From assembly GCF_015709525.1 (NCBI RefSeq), contig NZ_JADNRA010000023.1:1-64000 (forward strand): DNA of 64,000 nucleotides. Reading direction: 5' to 3'. Each line of letters opens with the position of its first letter. The first letter of the stretch is position 1. The notes under the pieces were generated by a model that was not told the DNA's origin, searched no databases, and worked only from the letters and a program-made list of their open reading frames with translations. This document shows positions 23,896-32,529 of this stretch, piece by piece. The position numbers were made by a program, and so were the translations under genes. This DNA comes from Methylocystis sp. L43. Its GTDB lineage: Bacteria; Pseudomonadota; Alphaproteobacteria; Rhizobiales; Beijerinckiaceae.

Positions 23896-25332
23896 ATGGC
23901 GCCGAAAAACACCCTCAACGCCCAAAACCTGGAAGCGCTCGGCGCGAAGCGACTGGCCGAACTGCTGATCGACATCAGCAGCGGTGACGCCGCCGCAAAA
24001 CGACGCTTGCGACTTGCCCTTGCGGGGGCGCAAAGCCCTGCCGACGCAGCGCGCGAAATCCGCAAGCGGCTCACCGCCATTTCTCGCTCTCGAAGCTTCG
24101 TCGACTGGCAGAACCGCCGCGCGCTCGTCGAGGACCTTGAAACGCAGCGACGCGCGATTGTCGAACATGTCGGAAAGGCCGATCCGAAAGAAGCGCTCGA
24201 TCTCATGTGGCGTTTCATGGCGCTCTCCTCCTCGGTGTTCACGCGTTGCGATGACAGCAGCGGAACGGTGATCGAAATCTTCCACGACGGCGTGAGCGAT
24301 CTCGGGCGGCTGGCCGAAGCCGCCGAAGGCGACTCGCAAGAATTGGCCGATCGAGCATTTGAGGCTTTGATCGCCAATGACTCCGGAGAATTCGACGGTA
24401 TTATCGCAACTCTGCGTCCTGCGCTCGGCAACGAAGGTCTCCAACATTTGAAGCAGCGCTTCGTCGCCCTGTCCAAGGAGCAGATCAGAAAGGCGCTCGA
24501 ACAGGAGCGCCGAAAAATCGGTTGGGCGACCAGCGGTCCGATCTATGAAGACGAAATCGCCGATCGTCACCCCGCCCGCGTTATCGAGGGGGCGCTGCGA
24601 GACATCGCCGACGCGCTGGGCGACGTCGACGCCTTCATCGCGCAATATGATCCAGAAACCCGAAAGGTCCCGCGCATCGCCGCCGAAATTTCCGGGCGGC
24701 TCCTTGCCGCCGGCCGCGCGGCGGAAGCGCTGACGGCGCTCGAAGCGGCGGAACACAGGCGCGCCGGCTGGCCAGAACTCGAGTGGGAAGACGCGCGCAT
24801 CGCCGCGCTTGACGACCTCGACCGCCGCGATGATGCGCAGGCGGCGCGCTGGTCGTGCTTCGAACGATTTCTGTCGGCGCGTCACTTGCGCGACTATCTC
24901 AAGCGCCTGCCTGACTTCGACGACGTCGAGGCGGAAAGCCGCGCGCTCGATTTCGCAGAGAGTTTCGAGCCTTTCAGTGCGGCGCTCTCGTTCCTCGCCG
25001 CCTGGCCAGCGCCGGATCGGGCAGCGAAGCTCGTACTCGCGCGCGCCGAAAAATTGGATGGCGATCGATATGAGCTTCTGACGCCTGTCGCGGAAGTGCT
25101 GGCAGGCAAGCATCCCTTGGCTGCGACGCTGGCGCTCCGCGCTATGATCGAATTCTCTCTCGATCACGGCAGGTCCAGTCGATACAAGCACTCCGCGCGA
25201 CATTTTCAGGAATGCACGGGTCTTGCTCCTACGATTCCGGATTTCGGACAGCATGAAACGCACGAAGCTTTTGTGGCGCGGATGCGCGGCAAGCACGGCA
25301 AGAAAAGTTCGTTCTGGAATCTTCTGCCATGA
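23896..25332 (+). CDS. DUF6880 family protein
   Basis: 478 residues, rich in Ala, Arg and Glu and almost entirely helical, with TPR-like repeated helical hairpins (for example RAAEALTALEAAEHRRAGWPELEWEDARIAALD, split over about 275-310). The N-terminal pattern (RLAELLIDISSGDAAAKRRLRLAL) is that of DUF6880. Function unknown. It is co-oriented with the Fic gene upstream. A long open frame on the opposite strand (25356-23875) is a codon-bias shadow. Confidence 0.75.
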   Translation: MAPKNTLNAQNLEALGAKRLAELLIDISSGDAAAKRRLRLALAGAQSPADAAREIRKRLTAISRSRSFVDWQNRRALVEDLETQRRAIVEHVGKADPKEALDLMWRFMALSSSVFTRCDDSSGTVIEIFHDGVSDLGRLAEAAEGDSQELADRAFEALIANDSGEFDGIIATLRPALGNEGLQHLKQRFVALSKEQIRKALEQERRKIGWATSGPIYEDEIADRHPARVIEGALRDIADALGDVDAFIAQYDPETRKVPRIAAEISGRLLAAGRAAEALTALEAAEHRRAGWPELEWEDARIAALDDLDRRDDAQAARWSCFERFLSARHLRDYLKRLPDFDDVEAESRALDFAESFEPFSAALSFLAAWPAPDRAAKLVLARAEKLDGDRYELLTPVAEVLAGKHPLAATLALRAMIEFSLDHGRSSRYKHSARHFQECTGLAPTIPDFGQHETHEAFVARMRGKHGKKSSFWNLLP

Positions 25333-25690
25333 AAGTTCCCGCGCATCGGACCTCAAAACATAGGTCCGGAATCGGGAGGCAAACCGGTCTTTGCGTGACC
25401 CGACTGCTTATGGGAACGATGCGCCATTTGCTGACCTTCTCGGGACGCCGAAACGATGTCCGTCAAAATCTGCCAGCTTTTTCCGAGCCGACACTTCCGG
25501 TGAGGTTTCGCAGTAGCCGCACGATCAGCAGCTTCGAGATGAAGACGAGAAATATTCTGTGCGAATGACGCCAACGAAAAGGCTCATTCCTCACACAAAC
25601 AGAACTCTGGCTGGGACGCCCTGCGGCGGGCCGCCGCGACGTCTCGCCCAGATTCAATTCAGGACCGCTGGCAAGCGGGAATGATGGCGC
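25333..25690. other. Intergenic region without recognised gene
   Basis: About 358 bases. Short open frames on both strands lack ribosome binding sites or recognisable sequence. No clear terminator or promoter seen. Confidence 0.4.
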
Positions 25691-25744
25691 ATGCTCTAGC
25701 CGTTCAAGCTATTCGTAGTCGCACTTGTCGCGCTTTCGCTAGCG

Positions 25745-26602
25745 TTGGATGGGGCTTTGGTACCCGCTTTCGGCGGCGGCCATGGCGGCTTTGGCGGCGG
25801 CGGGCATGGCGGCTTTGGCGGCGGCGGACATGGGTTTGGCGGCGGCTTTGGGGGATTGCCCGGCTTCGGTGGCGGACGTGGTTTCGGCGGGGGCCATGGC
25901 TTTGGCGGAATCCCTGGCTTTGGCGGCGGGCGCGGCTTTGGCGGCCAACGCGGCTTTGGTGGAATCCCTAGTTTGGGCGGCGGGCGCGGTTTTGCGAGCC
26001 CGCGCGGCTTTGGTGGAATTCCCGGCTTGGGCGCTGTGGCGGGCGGCGCTTTCGCACGAAGCGCCGGCTGGGGAGGTTACGGCGGAGGCTGGGGAGGTTA
26101 CGGTTGGCCCGGATACGCTTGGGGCGGCTATGGCTGGCCCGGCTATGGCTGGGGCGGCTATGGTTGGCCGGGTTACGGTTGGGGGCTGGGCGTGGCCGGG
26201 CTCGGGCTCGGGTTGGCGAGCGCCTATTCCCCATATTCGCCCGTGGCCTTCGCGTATCCCTACTATGCCTCGCCCTTTTACTGGGCCGCATATCCGCTCT
26301 ACGGGTGGGGCGGCTACGGCTGGGACGGCTATGGTTGCTGCGGCTGGGGCGGTTACGATTGGGGATTGGGCCTGGCCGGGCTTGTGCTTGGCCTAGGGCT
26401 GACGAGCGCCTTCTCCTACCCGCTCTATGGAAGCCCCTTTTACGGCGTGCCTTATCCGCTCTATGGCTCTGACGTTCCGCTCGCCTATGCGCCGCCGCCT
26501 TACGTTTACGGCGTCGGCCCGGTCTATGGCTATGGCTATGAGTCCGTGGCCTATGACTATGCGCCTGTGACGGCCGTCTCCTACGGCGTGCCACTCTGGT
26601 GA
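25745..26602 (+). CDS. Gly/Tyr-rich secreted protein, start region broken by an amber codon
   Basis: About 285 residues of low complexity: FGGG-type repeats (first 90 residues), then GGYGWPGYGW-type repeats, then Tyr/Pro-rich repeats, similar in style to sulfur-globule or cell-surface structural proteins. The same frame upstream encodes a good signal-peptide core (FKLFVVALVALSLALDGALV from 25703), but the only in-frame ATG (25691) is followed after one codon by TAG (25697-25699). Translation may start at TTG 25745 or another non-standard codon, or the gene may be silenced. Function unknown. Confidence 0.55.
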   Translation: MDGALVPAFGGGHGGFGGGGHGGFGGGGHGFGGGFGGLPGFGGGRGFGGGHGFGGIPGFGGGRGFGGQRGFGGIPSLGGGRGFASPRGFGGIPGLGAVAGGAFARSAGWGGYGGGWGGYGWPGYAWGGYGWPGYGWGGYGWPGYGWGLGVAGLGLGLASAYSPYSPVAFAYPYYASPFYWAAYPLYGWGGYGWDGYGCCGWGGYDWGLGLAGLVLGLGLTSAFSYPLYGSPFYGVPYPLYGSDVPLAYAPPPYVYGVGPVYGYGYESVAYDYAPVTAVSYGVPLW

Positions 26603-26670
26603 GCAGCCAAAAGATCGTTGCGGTCAGGAATGGCGGCGGGCGTAACGCCCGACCCATAAGAGGAAGCATC

Positions 26671-27123
26671 ATGAGATCAAGCACACTCGCAATCGCGTCA
26701 GCGGCGCTACTGAGCGTTTTGAGCCCCGCCGGCGCGCAGGATCCCGGCGCGATCAGGCAAGGGGGCGCGGCGACGGCGGGGCAGGCCATGATGTGCCGCG
26801 CCTATGAGCGCGTCGAAGGTCAACTCGCCTACATAAAGACGGAGCTCAGGATTACAGCCGCGCAGGAGCCTCAGTGGAACGTCTTCGCCAATGTCTTCCG
26901 GGCGAATAAGGAAAAGCAGTATCGGAGCTGCAGAATGGCGCAGGAGCAGAATCGCTCGATGATGTCCGCCAGCTTACCGGAGTCAATCAAGATCAAGGAA
27001 GATCACTTGAGCGAAGAGCTAGAGGCCTTGCGCGTGCTGGACGCGGCGCTACAGCCGCTCTATGCGACCCTGAGCAAGGAGCAGAGGAAGACCGCCGACG
27101 AGATCTTAAAAGGAGCGTCTTGA
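26671..27123 (+). CDS. Spy/CpxP-type LTXXQ periplasmic protein
   Basis: 150 residues with a signal peptide (cut near SPAGAQ). Two LTxxQ-like motifs (RITAAQEPQWNVF and LSKEQRKTADEI) frame a helical, charge-rich body, as in Spy/CpxP periplasmic chaperones. Such proteins sense or buffer envelope stress, often metal stress, consistent with the nearby copper island. AGAGGAAG precedes ATG 26671. It follows the Gly/Tyr-rich gene by 68 bases and may share its transcript. Confidence 0.78.
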   Translation: MRSSTLAIASAALLSVLSPAGAQDPGAIRQGGAATAGQAMMCRAYERVEGQLAYIKTELRITAAQEPQWNVFANVFRANKEKQYRSCRMAQEQNRSMMSASLPESIKIKEDHLSEELEALRVLDAALQPLYATLSKEQRKTADEILKGAS

Positions 27124-27534
27124 GCGAGAATTTTTACATCGCGCCCGGGCCATGAACCGGGCTTTGTGAATGGCTCCTCAGGGTCAAAAGCCGCCTGCAA
27201 TACTAACGCCCCGTGGACGCGTCATTCGATGGGATGCAGGCTCTGGGAACTGATCGGGGGCTGTACCGGCGGTAGCATTTTCTTAAGAAATTGAGCGTCG
27301 CATGATCCTGCAACGTCAGGCGCTCCTTTTCTTAACGCCGCAAAGTTTTGAGAACGTAAAGCAGCTTGGCGTTGCACCAAAATTCCCCCGCCGTGGATTC
27401 GTGAGCAAGTCGCCCATGCCCCGGCGCTGGCCTCTGTTCGAAAGACAGTCGAGGTTTGGCTGTGCTCATCCGCCCGGTGGGCGCATGTGATCGGCGAGGG
27501 AGTCCGTCGCACATGCCCCCGCGCTGGTGTGGCA
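27124..27534. other. Intergenic region without recognised gene
   Basis: About 410 bases with no ORF carrying a ribosome binding site or recognisable sequence on either strand. A short AT-richer patch lies near 27275-27300. Confidence 0.4.
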
Positions 27535-27648
27535 CTAGTGGAGTTGCTCTAGATGCATCAGCAGTTGCCATGAGCCAACGGTTAGCGCCAGCGTTATGCC
27601 TAGTAGCATAATGGCGACCAAGACGCGCGCTGCTTTATTGGAGAGCAT
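27535..27648 (-). CDS. 37-residue single-pass membrane peptide
   Basis: Reads MLSNKAARVLVAIMLLGITL followed by ALTVGSWQLLMHLEQLH: positively charged start, about 22 hydrophobic residues, short polar tail. GGAG lies 7 bases before the ATG at 27648. It resembles the small membrane peptides seen near metal-efflux genes, but no family is recognised. Too short to be certain. Confidence 0.42.
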   Translation of the reverse strand: MLSNKAARVLVAIMLLGITLALTVGSWQLLMHLEQLH

Positions 27649-27758
27649 GGCGAGACTCCGTGAAAAAGAATGCCATTAATTTGCCATTTGATCTGTATTT
27701 TATTGGTCCCCATGTGGCTGCTTGCCTGATTCCAGCGCCCCAACATTGGAGGCTTGCT

Positions 27759-27932
27759 ATGTCGGAAGAAATCAAAAAATTAACAGCCTCGAAAGAAGCA
27801 GACCTATTCGACTCCGCAAAGCTATTAAAGCAGTTGCACGATGAAATTTTGGCACACATTAATTTGGCGCACACTAAGAAGTTCGACGAACTGATCACAA
27901 AAATGTCTTCAAGCACGCACTCACTGACCTGA
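27759..27932 (+). CDS. Small hypothetical protein
   Basis: 57 residues, mostly helical and charged (MSEEIKKLTASKEADLFDSA start). GGAGG stands 6 bases before ATG 27759, a good ribosome binding site, so this start is preferred over 27660. Lower GC than its surroundings. No family recognised. Confidence 0.45.
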   Translation: MSEEIKKLTASKEADLFDSAKLLKQLHDEILAHINLAHTKKFDELITKMSSSTHSLT

Positions 27933-28159
27933 GCTTCTGCGTCTCAATAAGATTGAGCTTGACCGCTATACTTTTACTCACCATGAGCAAAAGACAAACG
28001 GCGAAGGTCGAGCGGCTTTCGTCTTTTGATACGGCTTCCCCATTGGAGGGCCTAGAAAACCAAAAGCCGCAGGCGACGCGCCAAGCCGGATATGCCGCCA
28101 AAAGACGAAGAGCGATCCACGCGGCGCTGGTCGAGACGATGTAGATGTGTCGGTAATGC

Positions 28160-29741
28160 GCCGATTTCGTTGAAAAAGTCTGGGAGATAGGGCCGTCGGC
28201 CTCCGTGGAGGTGTTTTTCAGGCATTGGACTGCGCGTTCTTCGGCGTGGTGGCGGCAACGCCGCCATAGTGTGCGGCTTATGCCGCCATTTCGAACTCTG
28301 GGGGTCTCAACCGCGCGAGACGTCGCAAGTTTTGCGCGGTCGCGGCGAGCAGGAACTCGTCCTTTGCGCCACATGGACCCCGTAGCCGCAAGCGCCCGAG
28401 TCGCAATATGCGTTTGAGATGGGCGAACAGCATCTCCACCTTTTTGCGTCGCTGACAGGCCGTTTCAAATTCGGGCGTTCCAGCAAGCGCCCGAGCGACA
28501 TCGCGGGAATCTTCCTCCAGATCGCGTGGAATCTTCCGCGCCACAGCGTTCGGGCAACATCTCGCTTTGAGTTCGCAAACGTCACAATCCTTCTTGCTCG
28601 CACGGTAACGACGCGTGCCGTCAGCCCCGACGCCGGTGCGCGGCGTGGCGTAGGCGCGCCGGAACTGAACCAGCTTTTTTTCAGCCGGGCAGATATAGCA
28701 GTCGGCCTCGGGATCGAACGTGAAGTCTGAACGCGAGAACGTGCCGTCGGTTCGCGTCGACTTATCGAAAACGGGAATGTACGGCGTGATCCGCTTCTGC
28801 TTGACGAGCCAGGCGAGATTATCCGCCGAGCCATATGCGGTGTCGGCGACAAGATAACCCGGCTTCAGGCCGAAGCGCTCTTCGGTGCGCTCTACCATCG
28901 TTCTTGAAGCGCCGACCTCGGCCTGTCGGACGGCGCGCGTTGCTTCGACATCGACGATCACGCCGTGATCCGTATCGATCAAATAATTGGTCGCGTAGGC
29001 GAAGAACGCGTGGCCTTTATGCGCGCCGGTCCATTGCGCCGCGGGATCCGACCGCGCGATGAACTTCGGCGTCACGGGCGAAGCCGCGCCGAACGCGGCG
29101 TCATCGAGCGTTGCAAGATATTCGCGCGCCGCGCGGCACGCGTCATCTTTGATTTCGCCGGGGTCCCAGTCGCTGCTCGGAACTGAGCGCTGCTTGTTGG
29201 CGTCGGCAGCGATCAGACTTGCATCGACGGCGAAGCCGTTAGCGCTGACAAGCCCTTCCGCCATGCAACGCTCGACGATGGATTCAAAGAGCTGGCGCAA
29301 GATGTCGCTCTCGCGAAAGCGGCCATGCCGGTTCTTGGAAAACGTCGAATGGTCTGGGACTTTGCCGTCCAGGCCGAGGCGGCAGAACCAGCGATAGGCG
29401 AGATTGAGATGCACTTCCTCGCACAGGCGGCGTTCCTACCGAATGCCCAGGCAATAGCCGACAAGAAGCATGCGGATCATCAGCTCCGGATCGACTGAAG
29501 GGCGGCCAGTGCTGCTGTAGAAGGGCTTTAACGCGGCGCGAACGCCTTCGAGATCGAGATGCCGATCGATCCCGCGCAATTGATGGTCCTTCGGCACATG
29601 ATCGTCGAGGCAGAAATCATAAAAAAACCGAGCGGCTGCTGTCTGAGCTCCCATCATCGCCGCTTCTCCTGCAAATTAGCAGGAAAAGTGAATCACGACC
29701 CGTGGCGCCCGGCAACAATCGAGTTTTTCAACAGTATCCGC
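28160..29741 (-). mobile_element. IS1182-family insertion sequence
   Basis: The transposase frame is bounded by imperfect inverted repeats: GCCGATTTCGTTGAAAAA at 28160 and, from the other end, GCGGATACTGTTGAAAAA ending at 29741 (14 of 18 match). The exact tips and a target duplication could not be fixed by eye. It separates the Spy-like region from the copper island. Confidence 0.6.
28278..29657 (-). pseudogene. IS1182-family transposase with one amber codon
   Basis: A single reading frame of 460 codons. The N-terminal transposase domain (HVPKDHQLRGIDRHLDLEGV, GRPSVDPELMIRMLLVGYC) is followed by the DDE part (DHSTFSKNRHGRF, VDASLIAADANKQ, VADTAYGSADNLAWLV) and the C-terminal cysteine cluster. 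The frame is broken only by TAG at 29436-29438, between GYCLGIR and ERRLCEE. Relatives have a Ser codon there, so TCG to TAG is the likely change. All catalytic regions are otherwise intact. It could be mobilised in trans or by amber read-through. Confidence 0.85.
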
Positions 29742-29818
29742 CATTTGCAGACCTTCGGCTACGCGCCGGAAGTCGGCAAGGCCAGGCTCATTGCGCCGGA
29801 CAACCCATAGCCTTCTGC

Positions 29819-32110
29819 TTAGGTCGAATATGGCGGCATCTCAATTTTGGCCTTTGGTTGGATCTCCGCTTGCCTCAGTCGCAGAGAATTGATGACGACG
29901 CTGACTGATGACAGCGCCATCGCCGCGGCGGCGATCGTCGGCGATAAGAGTAGCCCGAAGGTCGGATAGAGCGCGCCGGCCGCAATGGGCACGCCCGCGA
30001 CATTATAAATGAACGCAAAGAATAGATTCTCGCGGATGTTGCGCATCGTCATCTTGGAGAGGCGTCTGCCACGCATAATGCCCCGGAGATCGCCCTTCAA
30101 CAAAGTCACTCCCGCGCTCTCGATCGCGACATCGGCGCCGGCACCCATGGCGATGCCGACATCGGCCGCGGCCAAGGCGGGGGCGTCATTCACGCCGTCT
30201 CCCGCCATGGCGACGATTCGACCCGCCTCGCGCAAGCGGGTCACGACTTTGCTCTTATCCTCGGGCAGGATCTCAGCTTCGATCTCGCCGATCCCCAAGC
30301 GCTTGGCGACCGCGCGCGCCGTTGTCCAGTTGTCGCCGGTGAGCATCACGACAGCGACGCCATCTTCGCGCAGCGATTGCAGCGCGCCTTCCGTCGTCGG
30401 TTTAATCGGATCCGCAATGGCAATGACGCCAGCAATCATTCCGTTGATCGCCACGAAGATCGCTGTCGCGCCGTCTTCCCGCAGGCGTTCAGCGTCGCTA
30501 TCGAGCGGCGTCGCATCGACGCCGAGCTCCACGAGATATCGACGATTGCCGATCGCGACCGCTTTGCCTTCGACCCGGCCGATGACGCCCTTGCCCACGG
30601 GGGAATCGAAATCCGTCGCGCCCTTGAGCGCGAGCCCGCGCTCGGCTGCGGCCTGAACGATCGCCAACGCCAGCGGATGCTCGCTGCCGCGTTCAAGACT
30701 CGCCGCCGTCGCCAATAGATCGTTCTCTGCAATGCCCGCAACGACGCGGATGGCCGTGACGCGCGGCTTGCCTTCGGTGAGCGTCCCGGTCTTGTCCACC
30801 ACCAGCGTGTCTATTTTTTCCAAGCGCTCCAGCGCCTCGGCGCTTTTTATCAGCACGCCCGACTGCGCGCCGCGTCCCACGCCGACCATGATCGACATCG
30901 GCGTCGCAAGACCGAGCGCGCAGGGGCAGGCGATGATGAGGACGGAAACGGCTGCAACTAGCCCAAAAGTCATACGTGGTTCCGGTCCCCACATCGCCCA
31001 GGCAAGAAATGCTAGAACGGCGACGAGAATGACGACGGGCACGAACCATCCCGCCACTTGATCGGCGAGGCGTTGTATTGGCGCGCGGCTTCGTTGCGCG
31101 GAAGCGACCATCTCGACAATCCTTGAGAGCACGGTGTCGTGGCCAACCTTCTCGGCGCGCATCACAAAGCCGCCAGTCTGATTGAGCGTGCCGCCAATGA
31201 CGTTGTCGCCTGCAGTCTTGGTCACCGGCATTGATTCGCCGGTGACCATGGACTCATCGACCGAACTGCGGCCCTCGATGAGTTCGCCGTCCACAGGAAC
31301 CTTTTCTCCTGGACGGACGCGCAGGCGCTCGCCGACCTTCACAAGATCCAGCACAATTTCTTCGTCGGATCCGTCAGCGTTAATCCGAGTCGCCAATTTT
31401 GGCGCGAGATCGAGGAGCGCGCGTATGGCGCCGCCGGTCTGTTCCCGTGCGCGCAATTCAAAAACTTGTCCAAGCAGAACGAGGACGGTGATCACCGCCG
31501 CCGCCTCGAAATAGATCGGGACAGAGCCGTCGATGTTACGAAATGCAGGTGGAAAAAGAGACGGCGCGAATGTTGCGGCGACGCTGTAAATCCAGGCGAC
31601 GCCAGTTCCCATGGCAATGAGCGTGAACATATTCAGATTGCGTGTCACGAGCGACTGCGCGCCTCGAACAAAAAACGGCCAGCCAGCCCAGAGCACGACC
31701 GGGGTCGCCAAAATGAGCTGCAGCCAGTTCGACGCCTGCGGCGCTAGCAAATGATGCAGATTGAATAAATGGCCGCCCATCTCCAAGACGAGGACCGGCG
31801 TCGCCAACGCCAGCCCGATCCAGAACCGCCTAGTCATGTCGATGAGTTCGGCGTTCGGTTGGGCTTCATTTGAAGCGACCAGCGGCTCGAGCGTCATGCC
31901 GCAGATCGGACAATTTCCGGGTCCGATCTGACGAATCTGCGGGTGCATTGGGCATGTGTAGATGACGTTCGACGCGTGTGTCTCGCGTTCAGCCGCATCC
32001 TCGGTTGCGCCGCCGGCGCCGGCCGGCTCCGATCCCTCATGCGAGGCGTGATCATTCCGATGCTCCTGGGCCACGCGGTTCATCCTTCCTTGCGCCGTCA
32101 GAAGCGGCAT
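29819..32110 (-). CDS. copA: Copper-translocating P-type ATPase
   Basis: 763 residues, P1B-1 type, exporting Cu(I) (or Ag(I)) from the cytoplasm. The N-terminus has a YHS/HMBD-type metal-binding motif ([16 protein letters not shown], 51-71) instead of classical CxxC domains. TGES is at 290-293, the membrane CPC motif at 395-397, DKTGT at 439-443 (phosphorylated Asp439), the SEHPLA motif, and GDGVNDAP. The last two membrane helices carry YN and MALSS, the Cu(I) signature. ATG 32110 is used; 32083 is an alternative. It is the last gene of the minus-strand copper cluster. Confidence 0.93.
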   Translation of the reverse strand: MPLLTAQGRMNRVAQEHRNDHASHEGSEPAGAGGATEDAAERETHASNVIYTCPMHPQIRQIGPGNCPICGMTLEPLVASNEAQPNAELIDMTRRFWIGLALATPVLVLEMGGHLFNLHHLLAPQASNWLQLILATPVVLWAGWPFFVRGAQSLVTRNLNMFTLIAMGTGVAWIYSVAATFAPSLFPPAFRNIDGSVPIYFEAAAVITVLVLLGQVFELRAREQTGGAIRALLDLAPKLATRINADGSDEEIVLDLVKVGERLRVRPGEKVPVDGELIEGRSSVDESMVTGESMPVTKTAGDNVIGGTLNQTGGFVMRAEKVGHDTVLSRIVEMVASAQRSRAPIQRLADQVAGWFVPVVILVAVLAFLAWAMWGPEPRMTFGLVAAVSVLIIACPCALGLATPMSIMVGVGRGAQSGVLIKSAEALERLEKIDTLVVDKTGTLTEGKPRVTAIRVVAGIAENDLLATAASLERGSEHPLALAIVQAAAERGLALKGATDFDSPVGKGVIGRVEGKAVAIGNRRYLVELGVDATPLDSDAERLREDGATAIFVAINGMIAGVIAIADPIKPTTEGALQSLREDGVAVVMLTGDNWTTARAVAKRLGIGEIEAEILPEDKSKVVTRLREAGRIVAMAGDGVNDAPALAAADVGIAMGAGADVAIESAGVTLLKGDLRGIMRGRRLSKMTMRNIRENLFFAFIYNVAGVPIAAGALYPTFGLLLSPTIAAAAMALSSVSVVINSLRLRQAEIQPKAKIEMPPYST

Positions 32111-32282
32111 CGCAATTGATCTAGGCGTCCCTTGCGCAAGGTCGATCGTCGTTGCTCGCGCGGTTACCTAAGGAACACGGTCCGACAGCAAATCGATAGT
32201 CGGACCGTTCCATTATTGTCGACGACAATTACCGTACGTCAGCTTCGCATTGAATATGCGTTCAATTACGAAGCTCTCTCCG

Positions 32283-32495
32283 TCAGCGACAGACCCACAC
32301 CCATCTTCCATGATGGAGGTGCCAGCACACATTATGTCTGTGTTGACCGGGGGTGCTCCAATCACGATGCATGTGCCGGCCATGGCCGCCGGGGACCATT
32401 CCGTGAATCTGCGGGTCGTGCTCGTCCATGCCTTGCGCCATCGCGGGAACGGATAAGGACAGCATCGCCGCTAAGGCGATGGGGAGTCTAAGCAT
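32283..32495 (-). CDS. His-rich periplasmic peptide, probable copper binder
   Basis: 70 residues. Signal peptide (MLRLPIALAAMLSLSVPAMA), then a short mature chain containing about ten His plus Met and Cys (HGMVPGGHGRHMHRDW, HNVCWHLHHGRW). AGGAGGAAC precedes ATG 32495. It lies between cusA (34 bases upstream) and copA (172 bases downstream), all on the same strand. This composition suits a periplasmic copper or silver buffer comparable in role, not sequence, to CusF. No family recognised. Confidence 0.7.
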   Translation of the reverse strand: MLRLPIALAAMLSLSVPAMAQGMDEHDPQIHGMVPGGHGRHMHRDWSTPGQHRHNVCWHLHHGRWVWVCR

Positions 32496-32529
32496 TGGTG
32501 TTCCTCCTCTGAAGATTGTTGTCATTACA

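Noticed and set aside
23875-25356. Open frame of 493 codons on the minus strand
   Set aside because: It lies opposite the DUF6880 gene across its full length, has low-complexity Arg-rich sequence and no ribosome binding site; it is a codon-bias shadow of a GC-rich gene.
27953-28144. 63-codon open frame ahead of the IS1182 element
   Set aside because: No ribosome binding site, no recognisable family, and it crosses toward the element edge; most likely chance.
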